64,000 nucleotides of DNA from Conoideocrella luteorostrata. Lineage: Eukaryota; Ascomycota; Sordariomycetes; Hypocreales; Clavicipitaceae. The first letter of the stretch is position 1. Each line of letters starts with the position of its first letter. The translations under genes and the position numbers were made by a program. Of this stretch, positions 10,657 to 22,208 are shown in pieces. Under the pieces are notes generated by a model. The model had not been told where the DNA came from and did not search any database. It worked only from the letters and a program-made list of their open reading frames with translations. Where the stretch lies: the NCBI GenBank assembly GCA_032433595.1, contig JASWJB010000144.1:37627-101626 (forward strand), read 5' to 3'.

Positions 10657-12685
10657 AAGTACATAAAAATTAATTAATTTTTTTCTTTTGAACGACTCAT
10701 GCATGTGCTACGTGCGACTTTGGTAGACCCCAGTTACCAAATCATGAACCAAAAGCATCTGACTGGACCACTGGATTGAGACTACTGCTGACAAGTCGGC
10801 GGCGCAGGGAACACGAGAAGTGGCAAAGCCATACAGGGAGCCACCACACCACCTCTCCGATTGAGAGAGTCTTAGTTACTCCGTACAACCCCAGTTACGG
10901 CGACGCAGAATGATTAAAAAAAAAAAAATAAGAATTGCAGAAAGTAATTCATATTGGCTGCTGCGAGGTCTTCGTTTAAGCCTGGCAAACCTTTACGAGC
11001 GGCAATTGCTGGAAATAGGGGGTGCCGAAAGAAACTGGGCACAAAAGAAATAGCTTTACTGGACGTGAAGCCATTAGGTTCTGACCAGCCTGCTCCTCTA
11101 GTATATGACGTGCATGATGCGAACAGCCCTGGTGCCGAACAAAGCATCTTGATGGCTTGAGGCGTATTATTACGAGTTGGCCGGTCTTATAGTTTGTGTT
11201 TGCTCGCCGCATGATAGACCGAGCGCCACAACATTCACAGGATTCTGCTGGTTTCTACGGTTTCTACGAAGTACGACTTCACGACTTCACGGCTCCAAGA
11301 TTCTTCCTCTGCACTCACACTCCAATAAGTCTTGTTGTTGGCGGCAGCCCTAAACTACCAATGTCCCCACAGTGGACAGACAGGCAGACGGACCCACATT
11401 GATACGGGTCAGCCACCGGGAAATGGCGCATAGAGATTGTACCGGCCCAACAGTCGTTCAATCCACCTGCTGTAGGACCGTACGGTGCTAAATTTGGAGG
11501 TTGCCTCGCCCACTCCTCCCACTCGACCTGACCACATGGAAAACGGGGTGGTAGCTCTGGGCTTGTCTCCGCTGGGGGGGAACCTTTGGTCTTCGAATAG
11601 GAAATTCTGCCACGCGCAAGCAGACGGACTAAAGGCGCGCGTTCCTGAGGCCTTAACACATTCTTTCAGCTACAACAGCTTGGCGCTCGGTTGATTCGGG
11701 CGACTCGTCGCACGGTGACATGCCATAGTAAACGTGGGTTTGTGACGGAGAACAATGACGGTATAATCATGCCCACGTCACCGTTGCGGTGCGCGCTGCA
11801 TTATTAATAACTGGAGACAAGTCGACGTCCAGATCCATATTTGGAAAAAGTTGGGAAGAAAGAAGACGAAGCTGCTTCCGCACATCCAGTCATTGTGGGA
11901 TAGATGCAGCAAACAATAGGACGCATTGTTACGGTATAATGCTGCCGGTACCAGCGAAAACAAGTACGGTGTTCCCTCTCTCCTATCTTGCCTTTTAACT
12001 AGGTTTGTTTCCTTGCCACTCGCCATTCGACCGTGCATTGGTGGAAACAAGACCGTGGTGCCGCTAGACCTGGCGCGGAAGCTGCAGGGTGCCTGGATGT
12101 TGTTTGCCTGGTTACCTGTAGAATTTGCGCTGGAAGCCCCGTAGATCAACTGGGTGGTAGTGACTGAACATAGTAATTGAGGGTTCTGAGAGAGAGCGTG
12201 AGTTGGCGCCCGCGGGTTGGCTAGCAAACGTTCGGCGCCAAGAGGCTGGGATCTTTCTTTAGCCACCGGAGGTGGTCAGGGTGCTTTTCCTGTGTTCATG
12301 TGGATCTGGATGTGGATGCGGCTGCAAGGTGAAGTAACATTTCACAGCGCTCTCTCGACTCTCGAGCATCCACATCCACTCCCAACCTTGCATCACGGCC
12401 GGGCGCTTCTCCTCAGCGACGGACCGGGGGGGAGCTATGACCGAGATGCAGGGTTACTCACAGGATCTCGTATTTTTCTTGACTTTTCCGGGCTAGCAAT
12501 CAGGTCTACGCCATTGCAACGAGCCTCTTGGCATCCTGTCAATGGTGTTTCCGTCGAACCCTCCCCCCCGGAAACCCAAGCCGGATCGGTGATAAAAAGG
12601 ACGGGATGCCTTCCACCTGGACGTAGGAAACATTCTCTAACTCTCTCTCTCCATATCCACTGTCGTTTGTTAAACAGTCTTTCGC

Positions 12686-12693
12686 TATAAAAA
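12686..12693 (+). promoter_or_regulatory. Probable TATA box of the wall-protein gene
   Basis: TATAAAAA lies about 95 bp upstream of the ATG at 12781, followed by a pyrimidine/CAA-rich leader ending in CAACGAACATCAAG before the start. The spacing fits a highly expressed fungal gene. Confidence 0.5.
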
Positions 12694-12780
12694 GACCTTC
12701 GCTAAAATCCCCGCGCTGATCACTTTGATATACACAATACTTTCGTTCAACACAACTAATTTACGACAACGAACATCAAG

Positions 12781-14085
12781 ATGAAGGGTGCTGTGGTCTT
12801 CGGCATCCTCGCCGCCACTGCTGCTGCCAACAAGTACCCCGACTGTGAGCATGACAACTGCTTACGTGCTCTGATCAAGGATGGTCTTAAGCAGGAGGCC
12901 GAGTCTTTCTGCTTCGGCTTCCTCTCCGGTACCACCACTGCCGCCACGGCCATTCCTACCGACTTCTCGAACTGTGATGTCCGCGCCGCAAGCTCTGCTT
13001 GCTCCTGCATCACTTACACGGCTACTCACACCACTGGTCCTGTAACTACCACCACTCAAGCCCCTCCTACCACTACCACCACCCAGGCTCCTCCTACCAC
13101 CACTACCACTCACGAAAAGCCTACCACGACCACCACCACTCACGAGAAGCCTACTACCTCTACGTCCCAGGAGAAGCCAACCACCACCAGTTCTTGTGAG
13201 GAGACCACCAGCAAGACCGAGAAGCCTACCACTTCTACTACTCAGGAGAAGCCCACCATTACCACCACCAAGACTGAGAAGCCTACCACCACCTCTTCTT
13301 GCGAGGAGACCACCGCCACCACCAAGACCGAGAAGCCTACCACTACTTCCGCCACTGCTCCCATCACCACCACCAAGACTGAGAAGCCTACTACTACTAC
13401 TACTACTCAGATCACCACCAAGTGGACCACTTCTACCGTCTGCACCACCAAGACTCACACTATCACCTCTTGCCCTCCCGAGGTGACCAAGTGCCCTGGC
13501 GGCGGCCACACCACCGTCATCACCGAGACCATTCCCGTCTCTACCACTGTCTGCCCCGTCACCGAGACCGAGACTCACACTCTTCCTACTGTGACTCCTC
13601 CTCACAACAACGGCACCACCTCCACTTGCTACACCACTCAGACTTACACCATCAGCTCTTGCCCTCCGACTGTGCCTAACTGCCCCATTGGCAGCGTCAC
13701 CACCACTGTCTACCCTACCGGTACCACCTCCATTCCCGTCTGGACCTCCAAGTCCAAGGTTCCCACCGGTCCTACTGTCGTTCCTCCTCCCGGCCAGACC
13801 ACTGAGATCCCACCTCCTCCCCCCCAGAGCACTCAGGCTCCTCCTCCTCCTGGCCAGAGCACTCAGGCTCCTCCTCCTCCTCCCGGCCAGAGCACTCAGG
13901 CTCCTCCCCCTCCTCCTGGCCAGAGCACTCAGGCTCCTCCTCCCCCTGGCCAGACCACCGAGGTTCCTCCTCCTGCTCAGACCACCGGCGGTAACCCTCC
14001 TATTGTCACTGCTGCCGCTGGCCAGCTGTCCGGAAGCCTTGAACTTGTCGCTGCCGCCGCCGGTATTGCTGCCTTCTTCCTGTAG
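12781..14085 (+). CDS. GPI-anchored Thr/Pro-rich cell-wall (adhesin-like) protein
   Basis: Intronless, 434 residues. An N-terminal signal peptide (about 1-16, MKGAVVFGILAATAAA) is followed by a small domain with six cysteines (C22, C27, C44, C65, C74, C76). This resembles Cys-rich modules at the N-terminus of fungal wall proteins but does not fit CFEM spacing well. Residues about 81-215 are a mucin-like block of repeated TTTT/EKPTTT units, expected to be heavily O-mannosylated. Two copies of a C-T-x-T-x-T-I-x-S-C-P-P motif follow. A Pro-rich block contains repeated PPPPGQSTQA units, and a small hydrophobic tail after SGSLE fits GPI attachment. The product should sit in the wall or on the plasma membrane and could act in adhesion, like Metarhizium MAD-type adhesins. 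That function is inference from architecture. A TATA box at 12686 supports strong expression. Confidence 0.85.
   Translation: MKGAVVFGILAATAAANKYPDCEHDNCLRALIKDGLKQEAESFCFGFLSGTTTAATAIPTDFSNCDVRAASSACSCITYTATHTTGPVTTTTQAPPTTTTTQAPPTTTTTHEKPTTTTTTHEKPTTSTSQEKPTTTSSCEETTSKTEKPTTSTTQEKPTITTTKTEKPTTTSSCEETTATTKTEKPTTTSATAPITTTKTEKPTTTTTTQITTKWTTSTVCTTKTHTITSCPPEVTKCPGGGHTTVITETIPVSTTVCPVTETETHTLPTVTPPHNNGTTSTCYTTQTYTISSCPPTVPNCPIGSVTTTVYPTGTTSIPVWTSKSKVPTGPTVVPPPGQTTEIPPPPPQSTQAPPPPGQSTQAPPPPPGQSTQAPPPPPGQSTQAPPPPGQTTEVPPPAQTTGGNPPIVTAAAGQLSGSLELVAAAAGIAAFFL
13039..13410 (+). repeat. Thr-rich coding repeats (EKPTTT units)
   Basis: Degenerate repeats of ACC/ACT-rich codons interspersed with GAGAAGCCTACC. 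They encode the mucin-like block and create long chance frames on the other strand. Confidence 0.8.
13790..13985 (+). repeat. Pro-rich coding repeats (PPPPGQSTQA units)
   Basis: About five near-identical 30-36 bp units containing GGCCAGAGCACTCAGGCTCC. They are likely prone to slippage and length variation. Confidence 0.9.
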
Positions 14086-17000
14086 GCGGCGTATTGAACA
14101 GAGACACCTTTTGTGTTCTCCTTTTCACTTCAAAAAATGGAAACGAATTTATGCATGTAAATACAATGGTTAAGAGTTGGATTGTTAATTTATGGATTGG
14201 ACACATAGTTATCTGCCTAGGCAGAACGAGGATTAAGTTGAGATCAACGGATTCTTTCATGACATTACGTCCCTTATCAGTAGTATTAATTAAGCTATAC
14301 TTCAAAGATCTGGAATCCCGAGTTGTTTATAACTGAATGTCGTGTTTTTGTTGCAGCTGCAGACTGTTACAGAGTAGAATGGCGCCTACTTGCGGTGTGT
14401 TCATGTGGAACATGTCTGCTTGCTTCCAGCCGATATAGTTCACTCGGTAAGCGCCGAATCGATACGAAGATCCCCTGGCTATGATGACTCGAGCTGATGC
14501 TATCAAACTCGGATTGGTGGCGGCGTTGGCGGCACATGCTCACGAAACTTTGCGATTTGAAACTGAGAGAAGTCTATTTTGTGAGCAGGATTTGATTTGG
14601 ACGCCACACATTGCAGATAGGTAAAGAGAAGAGAAACACTTGCATAAATGAGTAGTATCTTTGTTGTGGTAGAGTAGGATTAGCTTCTACGAAAGTTTTA
14701 CTTGTATGGCTCGTGACAATAACCTACACGGCGGTTTCAAAACGGAGTTTGGTAGAAGAAACGAAAGAGTGGATCTAAACAACAATAAAAATGAGGCTGA
14801 CGCGAGCATCCAATCAGAGCCTGTCAAACTTTTTATGGGGCATTTGGTGGCTGGGCACAGGTCTTATGGGTGGTGGCAGGCGGTTATCGGCCCCACCAGG
14901 TTTGTTTCATGTTTCATGGTTGTACTCCGTAAGCCCCCAGCGAAGTGGAAATACTGTCGAATTTACGGTGTCAGCACTGGTGGTCACTATTGGTTGACGA
15001 TGCTGTGCGTTGGCCGGTGGCGGCCGTTCCGGCGAGCTTGTCTCTGTATGTGTGGTTGTGAAATCTAATATTTTAGCTTTACGCGCATGGGCATCATGGG
15101 CCGTAACTCGATGTGTCATCGTGTACTTATGAGATACCAATGCATGACGCCGCCAAACAATAAAAAGAACGGTACTACGCGCCGATCTAACGGGCGAGCG
15201 AGCGCCCATAGCTGAATGTAAGCAAACTGCCAGCAACCTTTACTGCTTCCGGGACCGGATTTGTGTTTGCTTTGACCGTGAATGTTAGGTGATCTGTAGA
15301 CTGCGCTTGTTGAAGATGGAACTAAGCGTCAGTGCGGGTCAGTGTCTAAAGTCAATCTGGTGGGACGAATGGCTCTTTAGGATCTGATCCTGGAGTGACG
15401 CATGGAAAAAGAAGAGATCAGGCAGCCGTGGCCGTACAGAGGAAAAATTCTTGCGCTGCCTGATGGTGAAGTCCATCGAACCTTCTGTGCCGTGGAAGCG
15501 CCAATGCGACATGGGGTTTAGCAGCGCAGACGAGTGTGACAGTCCATGTCGACCAGCACATAACTGTCTACTCCGTACCTAGGTAGGGTATAGGCGAAGT
15601 CCTAGCAGGGGCTCGTGCTACAGGAATGCATTGCCGGATGTCTTCATCTTTTGCCATTACGTAGGAGCCGCTGCAATAGATGTAGTATGAAGATGCACCG
15701 CCAATGCCGAACAAGAACGTGATGGAGTGGATGCAACAGAGCTTTTGCAGTGAAAGGATTGTCCTTTCAAAAGGATACGATGTTTGCCCTCACTGCCCTT
15801 GTTCACAATCAGGTATCAAAGACATATTGACGACATTTGGCAGGCGAAAGATCAATAGTATGGTGGCGGTGCTGGCCGTGGTGTGCCAACCAACCAAAGA
15901 CGCATTGTGGATTCAACGTTGGGCTATTTACCTGGCAAAATGCGGAGGGCTGGGGGCTGAGGGGAGGGCGCAGCAGCTGCAGGTGTCTCCTTCCGACAGC
16001 ATCTCTGGAGCTTGCGCCACAGAGAGCACTTGAGGCTGGGTAAAGAGAAGGCAATACGGAGTAGTCCCCGATGATAATATGAATATCGATCGTGTATGGA
16101 GTACTGTTAACTGCGTGAGATAGCTTGCCTTTGGAGTCTCTTCAGCTTTGGGCGCGCTGCTGTCGTTGGCCGCTATGCTGCCGCCATACGGAGTACTTCT
16201 ACTGAACTTGCAACGTTATCCACGACGATGCTTCTAAAACGTATTTAGCGTCGTGATTTATGTTGCCCTATAGGATCCCTAGATTCTCCGACGCTTGTCG
16301 GGGTTGATGGCAAATGTACTCGATTTCAACATGGAAACATTGAAAGCGGAATGGCCGCCTCGTTGGGCCGGTCATTGGCCAAAGTTCAATCATGCAATGC
16401 TTCCACCATTGCTCCAAGCTTCTACTGCCGTCATCAATCCATTTGTGAAACCTCGCGGGACTCTGCCTGGTCTGCTGGCAGGTCACACCTCTCCGCAGCC
16501 GCTGGCGAACTACCACGGGGCGCAGCACGAGGCGGGCAGGCAGGCGGCCAACCCTTCTGGTCTAAACCCTTAGCTGCATCACCTCACTTAGCTGGCTGTT
16601 CCCTCAGTACACTTCGCAGCAGATGTCTCCCCTCGGCCGCTGCGCTTTGGGGGCCACCCCACTAGCTACTCACCACCTGCCTGCTAACAATGCCTCGCCA
16701 GACCTTCATGGCGTTCATGCCAAAGATATTACTTCCAATAATGTGACGAGTCTGCCCATCGACAATGCTTTGCGGCCCGCCATCGGGAACCGGGAAGCCT
16801 CCCCTGCAGATGGCAGTGGTCCTCTGCCCGCTGTGGAGGCCGCAGGCAATGTCGTACATGGCTGACATGAGAGACAGCTTGAACTGCTTTTGCCAGAGGG
16901 CTGACATACACTGCTGCTACTTGCGGCTCTGGGCAGCCTACGACGAGGCTTGGGATGGTCTTGTTCATAAAGGCGACCATGGCACACTCTTCGACCCAAC

Positions 17001-17181
17001 GGCTGTCTCCTCTTCTATGCTTGGTCGTGGCATTTATTGACGGGGTATACCTCGTTTTCACTTAAAGCCTGCAACCGGATCATCCAACACACTGAATTTT
17101 GACCATCCAACTGTTTACTACTTCTCACTGTTGCTTATTACTGCTTCTCTCATCAACAGCCCACAACTAGAGACGCCGGCT
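14086..17181. other. 3-kb intergenic region, no supported gene
   Basis: Contains GTACTCCGTAC-type elements (15569-15578, 16187-16196, a partial at 14932) and several mid-length frames without domain content. A minus-strand frame at 16662-16907 reads like plausible protein but is short and lies in the leader region of the ankyrin gene, so it is not called. Confidence 0.5.
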
Positions 17182-19412
17182 ATGCTTAGACCTTCACCGC
17201 CGAAGCTGGCGATACCCGTCACTACGGCTGGTTCGCCGTCTGCTAGTAGTGCCAACGGGCAGACTGGCCGGCCGTCCATGTGGAGCAAGTCGGCCCAGCG
17301 AAAGATGACTCGTCTTTACCTGTATACTACGCTTCCGTTGACCAAGATTGTCGAGCTTATTCATTCTAATGCTTCCGAGTCGGCAGCCCCTGGGTAAGCC
17401 TTGCTTAGATTGCCTTGGTACCATGTTTGCCAGGCATGCTGATATACGATAGGCACGAGTCGGCCCACAAGAAACTCAACACCCTTCTTGATAAGGAACC
17501 GCGATGGCTACATCCCAGGAATGAGACCGACATGGACCGTCGAGTCAGTGAACTGGCCAATTCACCAACGAGAATCCAATCAGCTGCTAATGCTGTTGTT
17601 GGTCATTCACGTACGACGTCCAATACCTCCAGGATGTCGCTGAGTCCACAACCAGTGAGGGTGGAGGACAGTGTCAGCCCGGCACATCTGTCGGAACTTC
17701 CGCTCGTTTATGACCTTGCGATGACTTCCGCCTCACCACAGCAAGCCATCAGCTCTACTGGGTTGCCAGCGTCGTCGTCTGCTGCAGTGTCACCTGCTGA
17801 CCCTACCCAGGCTGAACAAATGGACGATCAAATCCTTTTCTCCAACTTCCTCCGCAGGACTACCTGCCTGTCCAATTCGACTAGTCAGACCACCGGATCC
17901 TTTCATCGCGTGCTCTCGGACTACCCGGAATCTTACGTTCGAACCGTCAAGAGGCTCGTCAAGCGATTCACTGCACCAATAGCCAGCCAATTCGATTTGT
18001 CCCCATCGTTGTCGGATGGAAACTCTGCAGTCGAGTCTTGGGTTAATAGTGAAGACTGTCCCCAGAAGCTCATTGACGGACCATTCCCGATGCCAGGAGA
18101 CTTTCTAAGGCTGGACGACTACTCTGGTGCTCAATGTAACTCTACGCATGGCGCTCAATCCAGCTCACACTGCCTCTGTTTCATGGCCTTGGATGCTTGT
18201 GTACTTCCTTGGGTGAATCAGATGGGACTTACCGAATCTGGTCTGAGAGTTTTGAACAATGGACCAACTCAGAAAGACGCTGGATTAAAGGATTCCTTCG
18301 GAAATACCGTCCTGCATTTCCTCGCCGCCCGCGGTTGCATTAGTACCATCAGTCACTCTCTGAATATTGACTACTGCAAGTCGTTGATCGAAGCAAAAAA
18401 CTCAGCCGGCCAGACGTTTCTTCATGTACTGAACCGCCGCATCCTGGAAAATCCCGAGTATGTTTATAACTTGTTGACCATGGTGTCATCGCGAAGTCAT
18501 GATATGATACGCGCTCGTGATGTGTACGGCCGCAGCTTCTTCCACGTCCTGCAAGCAAAGAATTGTCCTGGAGAGGTGATTGAAAGGGTTGCAAGCCTTT
18601 GCAAGGGGGACTACAGGGATGCATTCGGCGTCACTCATTGGCGCGATGACACAGCCATGGATTTGGATCAACCCCACTTGGCGCTCCAAAACCCCTTCAG
18701 CCCAATTTCTACCTCGGATCCTAGGGTTGCCAGGGAGAGCAGGCTTCTCGAAAACGTGCGGAATGCTTCCAAATATCCCTGGTTGCAGGATGAAGATGGT
18801 CGTAATGGCCTTCATTGCCTCGCTTTGGCTACTCTAAGTTTTGCAACAATTGTTAATAAATACCAGTTGCAGCCATCCCGCGATAGGGTTACCAAGAAGC
18901 AGCAAACCCCTAAAAATGCACAAGACTCCAGCACAGATAAGCTGAATCTCCGATTGAGTCTTCTGATGGGCTTGCTGCAAGCCGGTGTTGACCCTAATCA
19001 ACACGACAAGGACGGCAACACGCCGCTCATGGTTTTTGTTGCCGAACTACCCGAGGATGATGACTATAAAATCCCTCCCAAGATACTGGAAGCTCTGATC
19101 CGTAAGGGAGCCAACGTAAACGCCCGGAACAGAAGAGGCGAAACTGCTCTACATATTGCCGTTCGGTGTGGGCGCAAATTGGCCATGAGAACGCTGTGCC
19201 AGTTTGAAGCCAACGTGCATGCCAGAGATTCAGCGGGAAGGAGTTTGTTAGATGTTGCGGATGTGAAAGTGAGGATGATGAATTGCGGGACTGATGAGCA
19301 CGTGAGGAATTACGCGCATTATGAAGCATGTCGGGCGTGGTTAAGTGGCAAGGGCATGGCATTGCAAAATCCGAGTATAATTGATGAGTGGGGAGGAAGT
19401 ACAGTGACGTGA
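17182..19412 (+). CDS. Ankyrin-repeat protein with Clr5-like N-terminal domain
   Basis: Two exons (17182-17393 and 17453-19412) join in phase across a 59-bp intron to give 723 residues. The start is the first in-frame ATG (MLRPSPPKL). Residues about 33-90 (MWSKSAQRKMTRLYLYTTLP and, past the intron, KKLNTLLDKEPRWLHPRN) resemble the Clr5 domain found at the N-terminus of many fungal ankyrin or regulatory proteins. A low-complexity Ser-rich linker follows. Degenerate ankyrin repeats start near residue 351 (DSFGNTVLHFLAARG, NSAGQTFLHVLNRR, DVYGRSFFHVLQ, DEDGRNGLHCLAL). Better ones lie near 600-670 (DKDGNTPLMVFVAE, NRRGETALHIAVRCG). It probably acts as a protein-interaction or regulatory factor, and the target is unknown. 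The gene ends 446 bp before SDA1 on the same strand. Confidence 0.8.
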
Positions 19413-19857
19413 CTTGTTTTTGACTTGAAATTGGAGTTTGGCGTGGGACAATCAACAGACATATAGATGGATGGACCTTTGGTCAAACGGATACCCAGCG
19501 AAGCATGCATTGAATAGAGTTAGGATAGAGGCTTGAATTGTGATCATTGCAAATTATATGCGCTGATATTGACATACTCAGAAGAGATCAATACGTGTGG
19601 AACTACGCATGTTTAATACCATAACCAATTGAGTTGATCCCTTCCTTGTTGAAGAAGTTGAAGATCCACGATTGAAATCTTGGACCCACTCACCCACACC
19701 CAGCCAGAGCAAACCTCCAAGACCCCGTGGCGGGACCCGCCGCTTCTTATCTTATCGGCGTCTCGTCTATTCCTAAAATTTCTGAAAAGCTGCATCCCCA
19801 CGTCGATTAGCATTCACATAACCCGGCCAAGTCAACTGAACGTAAAACAAGGCCACA
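19413..19857. other. Intergenic region between ankyrin gene and SDA1
   Basis: 3' flank of the ankyrin gene and promoter/leader of SDA1. No clear element was seen. Confidence 0.6.
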
Positions 19858-22208
19858 ATGGTGAAGCGAAAAGTTGCCGCGCTGGAAAAGCTCGATGCAG
19901 ACTTGTATGTCCCCTACAAATGTATCTGCATGACCATAGACCAACTAATACTAACCATTATCCTCAGCGCGAGTTTGCAGTACAAGATTCGCCGGGATCC
20001 CAAGTAAGCATCTTCTTCCGAACAAGACCATGCTATAGTTTTGTCGTTAACCTCTCATGCAGATCTTACAAGGATGACTTTTTAAAGCAGTGGGAGCAAT
20101 ATGAGTCGCAGCGAGAAATATTTCTCATGTCCCCGACCGCTGGCACGGCCGACTCGATCGAATCGTTTCACAATATGATTGACTTGATTGCCCACGTCGC
20201 TGACTGCTACCCTGAGGAAACCAAGACTTATCCGGACGATTTGAAATTAATACTGAACGAGCATCATGCAATTCTACATCCCGAGCTTCGAGAGAAGGTT
20301 GTGGGCAGTCTTGTGCTTCTGCGGCGCAAAGATGTCATTGACTCAGCGAGCTTGCTTACGACCTTGTTCCCTATTTTGGTGTCGTCGCCGAGTAAAACCC
20401 TGCGAGAAATGCTTTTTCAGAAGATTTTAAGCGACATGCGAAACTCCAACTCCAAGTCAACGAACCACCCTCTGAATCGGACTGTACAGACCGTCTTGTA
20501 CAATCTAGTCACTGCGGATCGAGGGTCGCCCAGAGCTATCTGGGCCATCAAGCTGACTCGTGAGCTATGGAAGCGCCAGATATGGACGGATGCTAAGCCT
20601 GTGGATGTCATGAAGGAGGCATGCTTGTCTGATAACGAGAAGGTAGTGATTGGTGCGACGCGCTTTTTCTTGGGTGGCGACAAAGAGCGAGAAGAGCTTG
20701 ATGACGACAGCAGCGATGAGGAAGTGGACCTGAGCAAGGTCCGACATCAGATTGGTATCAACAAGAAGACGGGCAAGCGGAAGAAGACATACGAAAGGGC
20801 GCTGAATAAGGTTCGGCGAGAAGAGCGCAAGAAGGCCAAGCCCCATCCTCTCAACTTTTCGGCTCTTCATTTGCTACATGATCCTCAGGGCTTTGTGGAG
20901 CAACTTTTCTCAAAACATCTCCAGAATACAAAGTCCAAACTGTCATTGGACTCCAAGATTTTGGTGCTGCACCTGATTACCAGACTGGTTGGTCTACACA
21001 AACTGACGGTTGTTGCACTCTATTCTTGGTTTATCAAATACCTCACACCTAGGCAGCTAAACGTTACGTCTATCCTTGCGTCTTTGGCTCAAGGAACGCA
21101 TAACCTGGTGCCTCCGGATGCTCTCGAGCCTCTGATCCAAAAGATTGCAAACGAATTTGTTTCAGAGGCTGCGGCTTCAGAGGTGGCTGCTGCTGGTTTA
21201 AACGCAATTCGCGAAATTTGCTCTAGACAGCCACTAGCAATGACAGACACGCTACTACAAGATCTGGTGCAGTACCGTAAGAGTAAGGATAAAGGTGTCA
21301 TGATGGCGGCCAAGGGTCTTTTGTCGCTTTATAGAGAAGTTGGTGCCGAGCTGTTACAAAAGAAGGACCGGGGCAAGAATGCTACCATGGGGCTCAAGAG
21401 TGGGCTACAACATCAACACAAGTACGGTGAAGAGATTGTGGGTGGAATTGAGGGCCTCGACCTACTGGCTAAGTGGAAAGATGAAGAGAAGAAGAGGAAG
21501 CGATTAGCCAAGGGTCTGTCCGAAAACCCGGGCAGTGACGAAGAAAAGGACCCCGAAGACGACGCCTCTGACTCTGATGGGTGGGAAGTCGGATCCGAAG
21601 AGAGCAGCGACTCCGGCGAATGGATCAATGTCGAACACTCCGACGATGACGAAGTTCCCGCCCTAAAGAAGCAGAAGAAAACAGGCGATGGCTCCGACTC
21701 AGAATCTGATGTTAAGGAAGACGCCGAATCCGCAGCCAACCAGCTTGAACGTATTCAGCTCCTCGCAACCACCACCATCCTCACACCCGCTGACCTCCAA
21801 AAACTCCAAGAATTACGCGCCACAGCAGCCATTGAATCCGCGGTCGGTGGTCGTCGTAAGAGAGCCAACGCCCCCGAAGTCAGGCACACAGACGACGGCT
21901 TGACGGCAGAGAACATTGAAGCCCCCGCCAAGCTGCGCAAGTTGACCAAGGAAGAAAAGGTTGCCTTGGCCAAAGAAGGCAAACCGGATAGAGAGGAGCA
22001 CAAGTCCACCCAGGCGATCAAGAAGAGCAAGAAAGAGGCGGCAGGCAAGAGCACGAGTAATAGAGAGAAGCAGAGGAAGAAGAACTTCTTGATGACTCTG
22101 GGCAAGGCGAAGAGCAAGCACAAGAGAAGTTTGGTGGAGACGAAAAAGGTGCTGAGGGGGCATGTGGAAAGGAGTACAAGGGGTGGCAGGAGAAGGAATT
22201 TCGCGTAG
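19858..22208 (+). CDS. SDA1: SDA1 homologue, 60S ribosome biogenesis factor
   Basis: Nuclear protein required for 60S pre-ribosome maturation/export and for actin organisation and G1 progression in yeast. Exons 19858-19904, 19968-20003 and 20063-22208 join in phase to 742 residues (yeast Sda1 is of similar size). The start MVKRKVAALEKLDADF and the conserved ASLQYKIRRDPKSYKDDF appear only after splicing the first two short exons, which fixes the gene model. HEAT-like helical sequence fills the first 500 residues. An acidic tract (about 514-560, rich in SDEE/DDD) and a Lys/Arg-rich tail with nuclear-localisation character follow (KKSKKEAAGK, REKQRKKNF). An additional long frame runs upstream from 19680 through intron 1, but the exon-1 start is better supported by homology. 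Confidence 0.95.

Larger units (their letters stand above)
8751..12780. other. 4-kb intergenic region with scattered simple repeats
   Basis: No convincing gene. It contains a GATAC microsatellite, an AAAT microsatellite, an A-run near 10917-10928, several GTACTCCGTAC-type elements (10162-10172, 10877-10886 and degenerate copies at 10264-10335), and the promoter of the downstream wall-protein gene at its right end. Long frames at 11778-12266 (minus) and 12217-12690 (plus) overlap each other and have no domain content. Confidence 0.55.

Noticed and set aside
11778..12266. 162-residue minus-strand frame
   Set aside because: No domain, poor codon bias, overlapped by other frames.
12862..13605. 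247-residue minus-strand frame inside the wall-protein gene
   Set aside because: Composition (Gly/Ser/Arg/Leu runs) is the mirror of the Thr/Lys-rich sense repeats, with no domain; it is a codon-bias shadow.
13688..14173. 161-residue plus-strand frame overlapping the wall-protein gene
   Set aside because: Leu/Pro-only low complexity from the other frame of the Pro repeats.
16662..16907. 81-residue minus-strand frame upstream of the ankyrin gene
   Set aside because: Reads plausibly but is short, has a competing opposite frame, and lies in the likely leader of the neighbouring gene.
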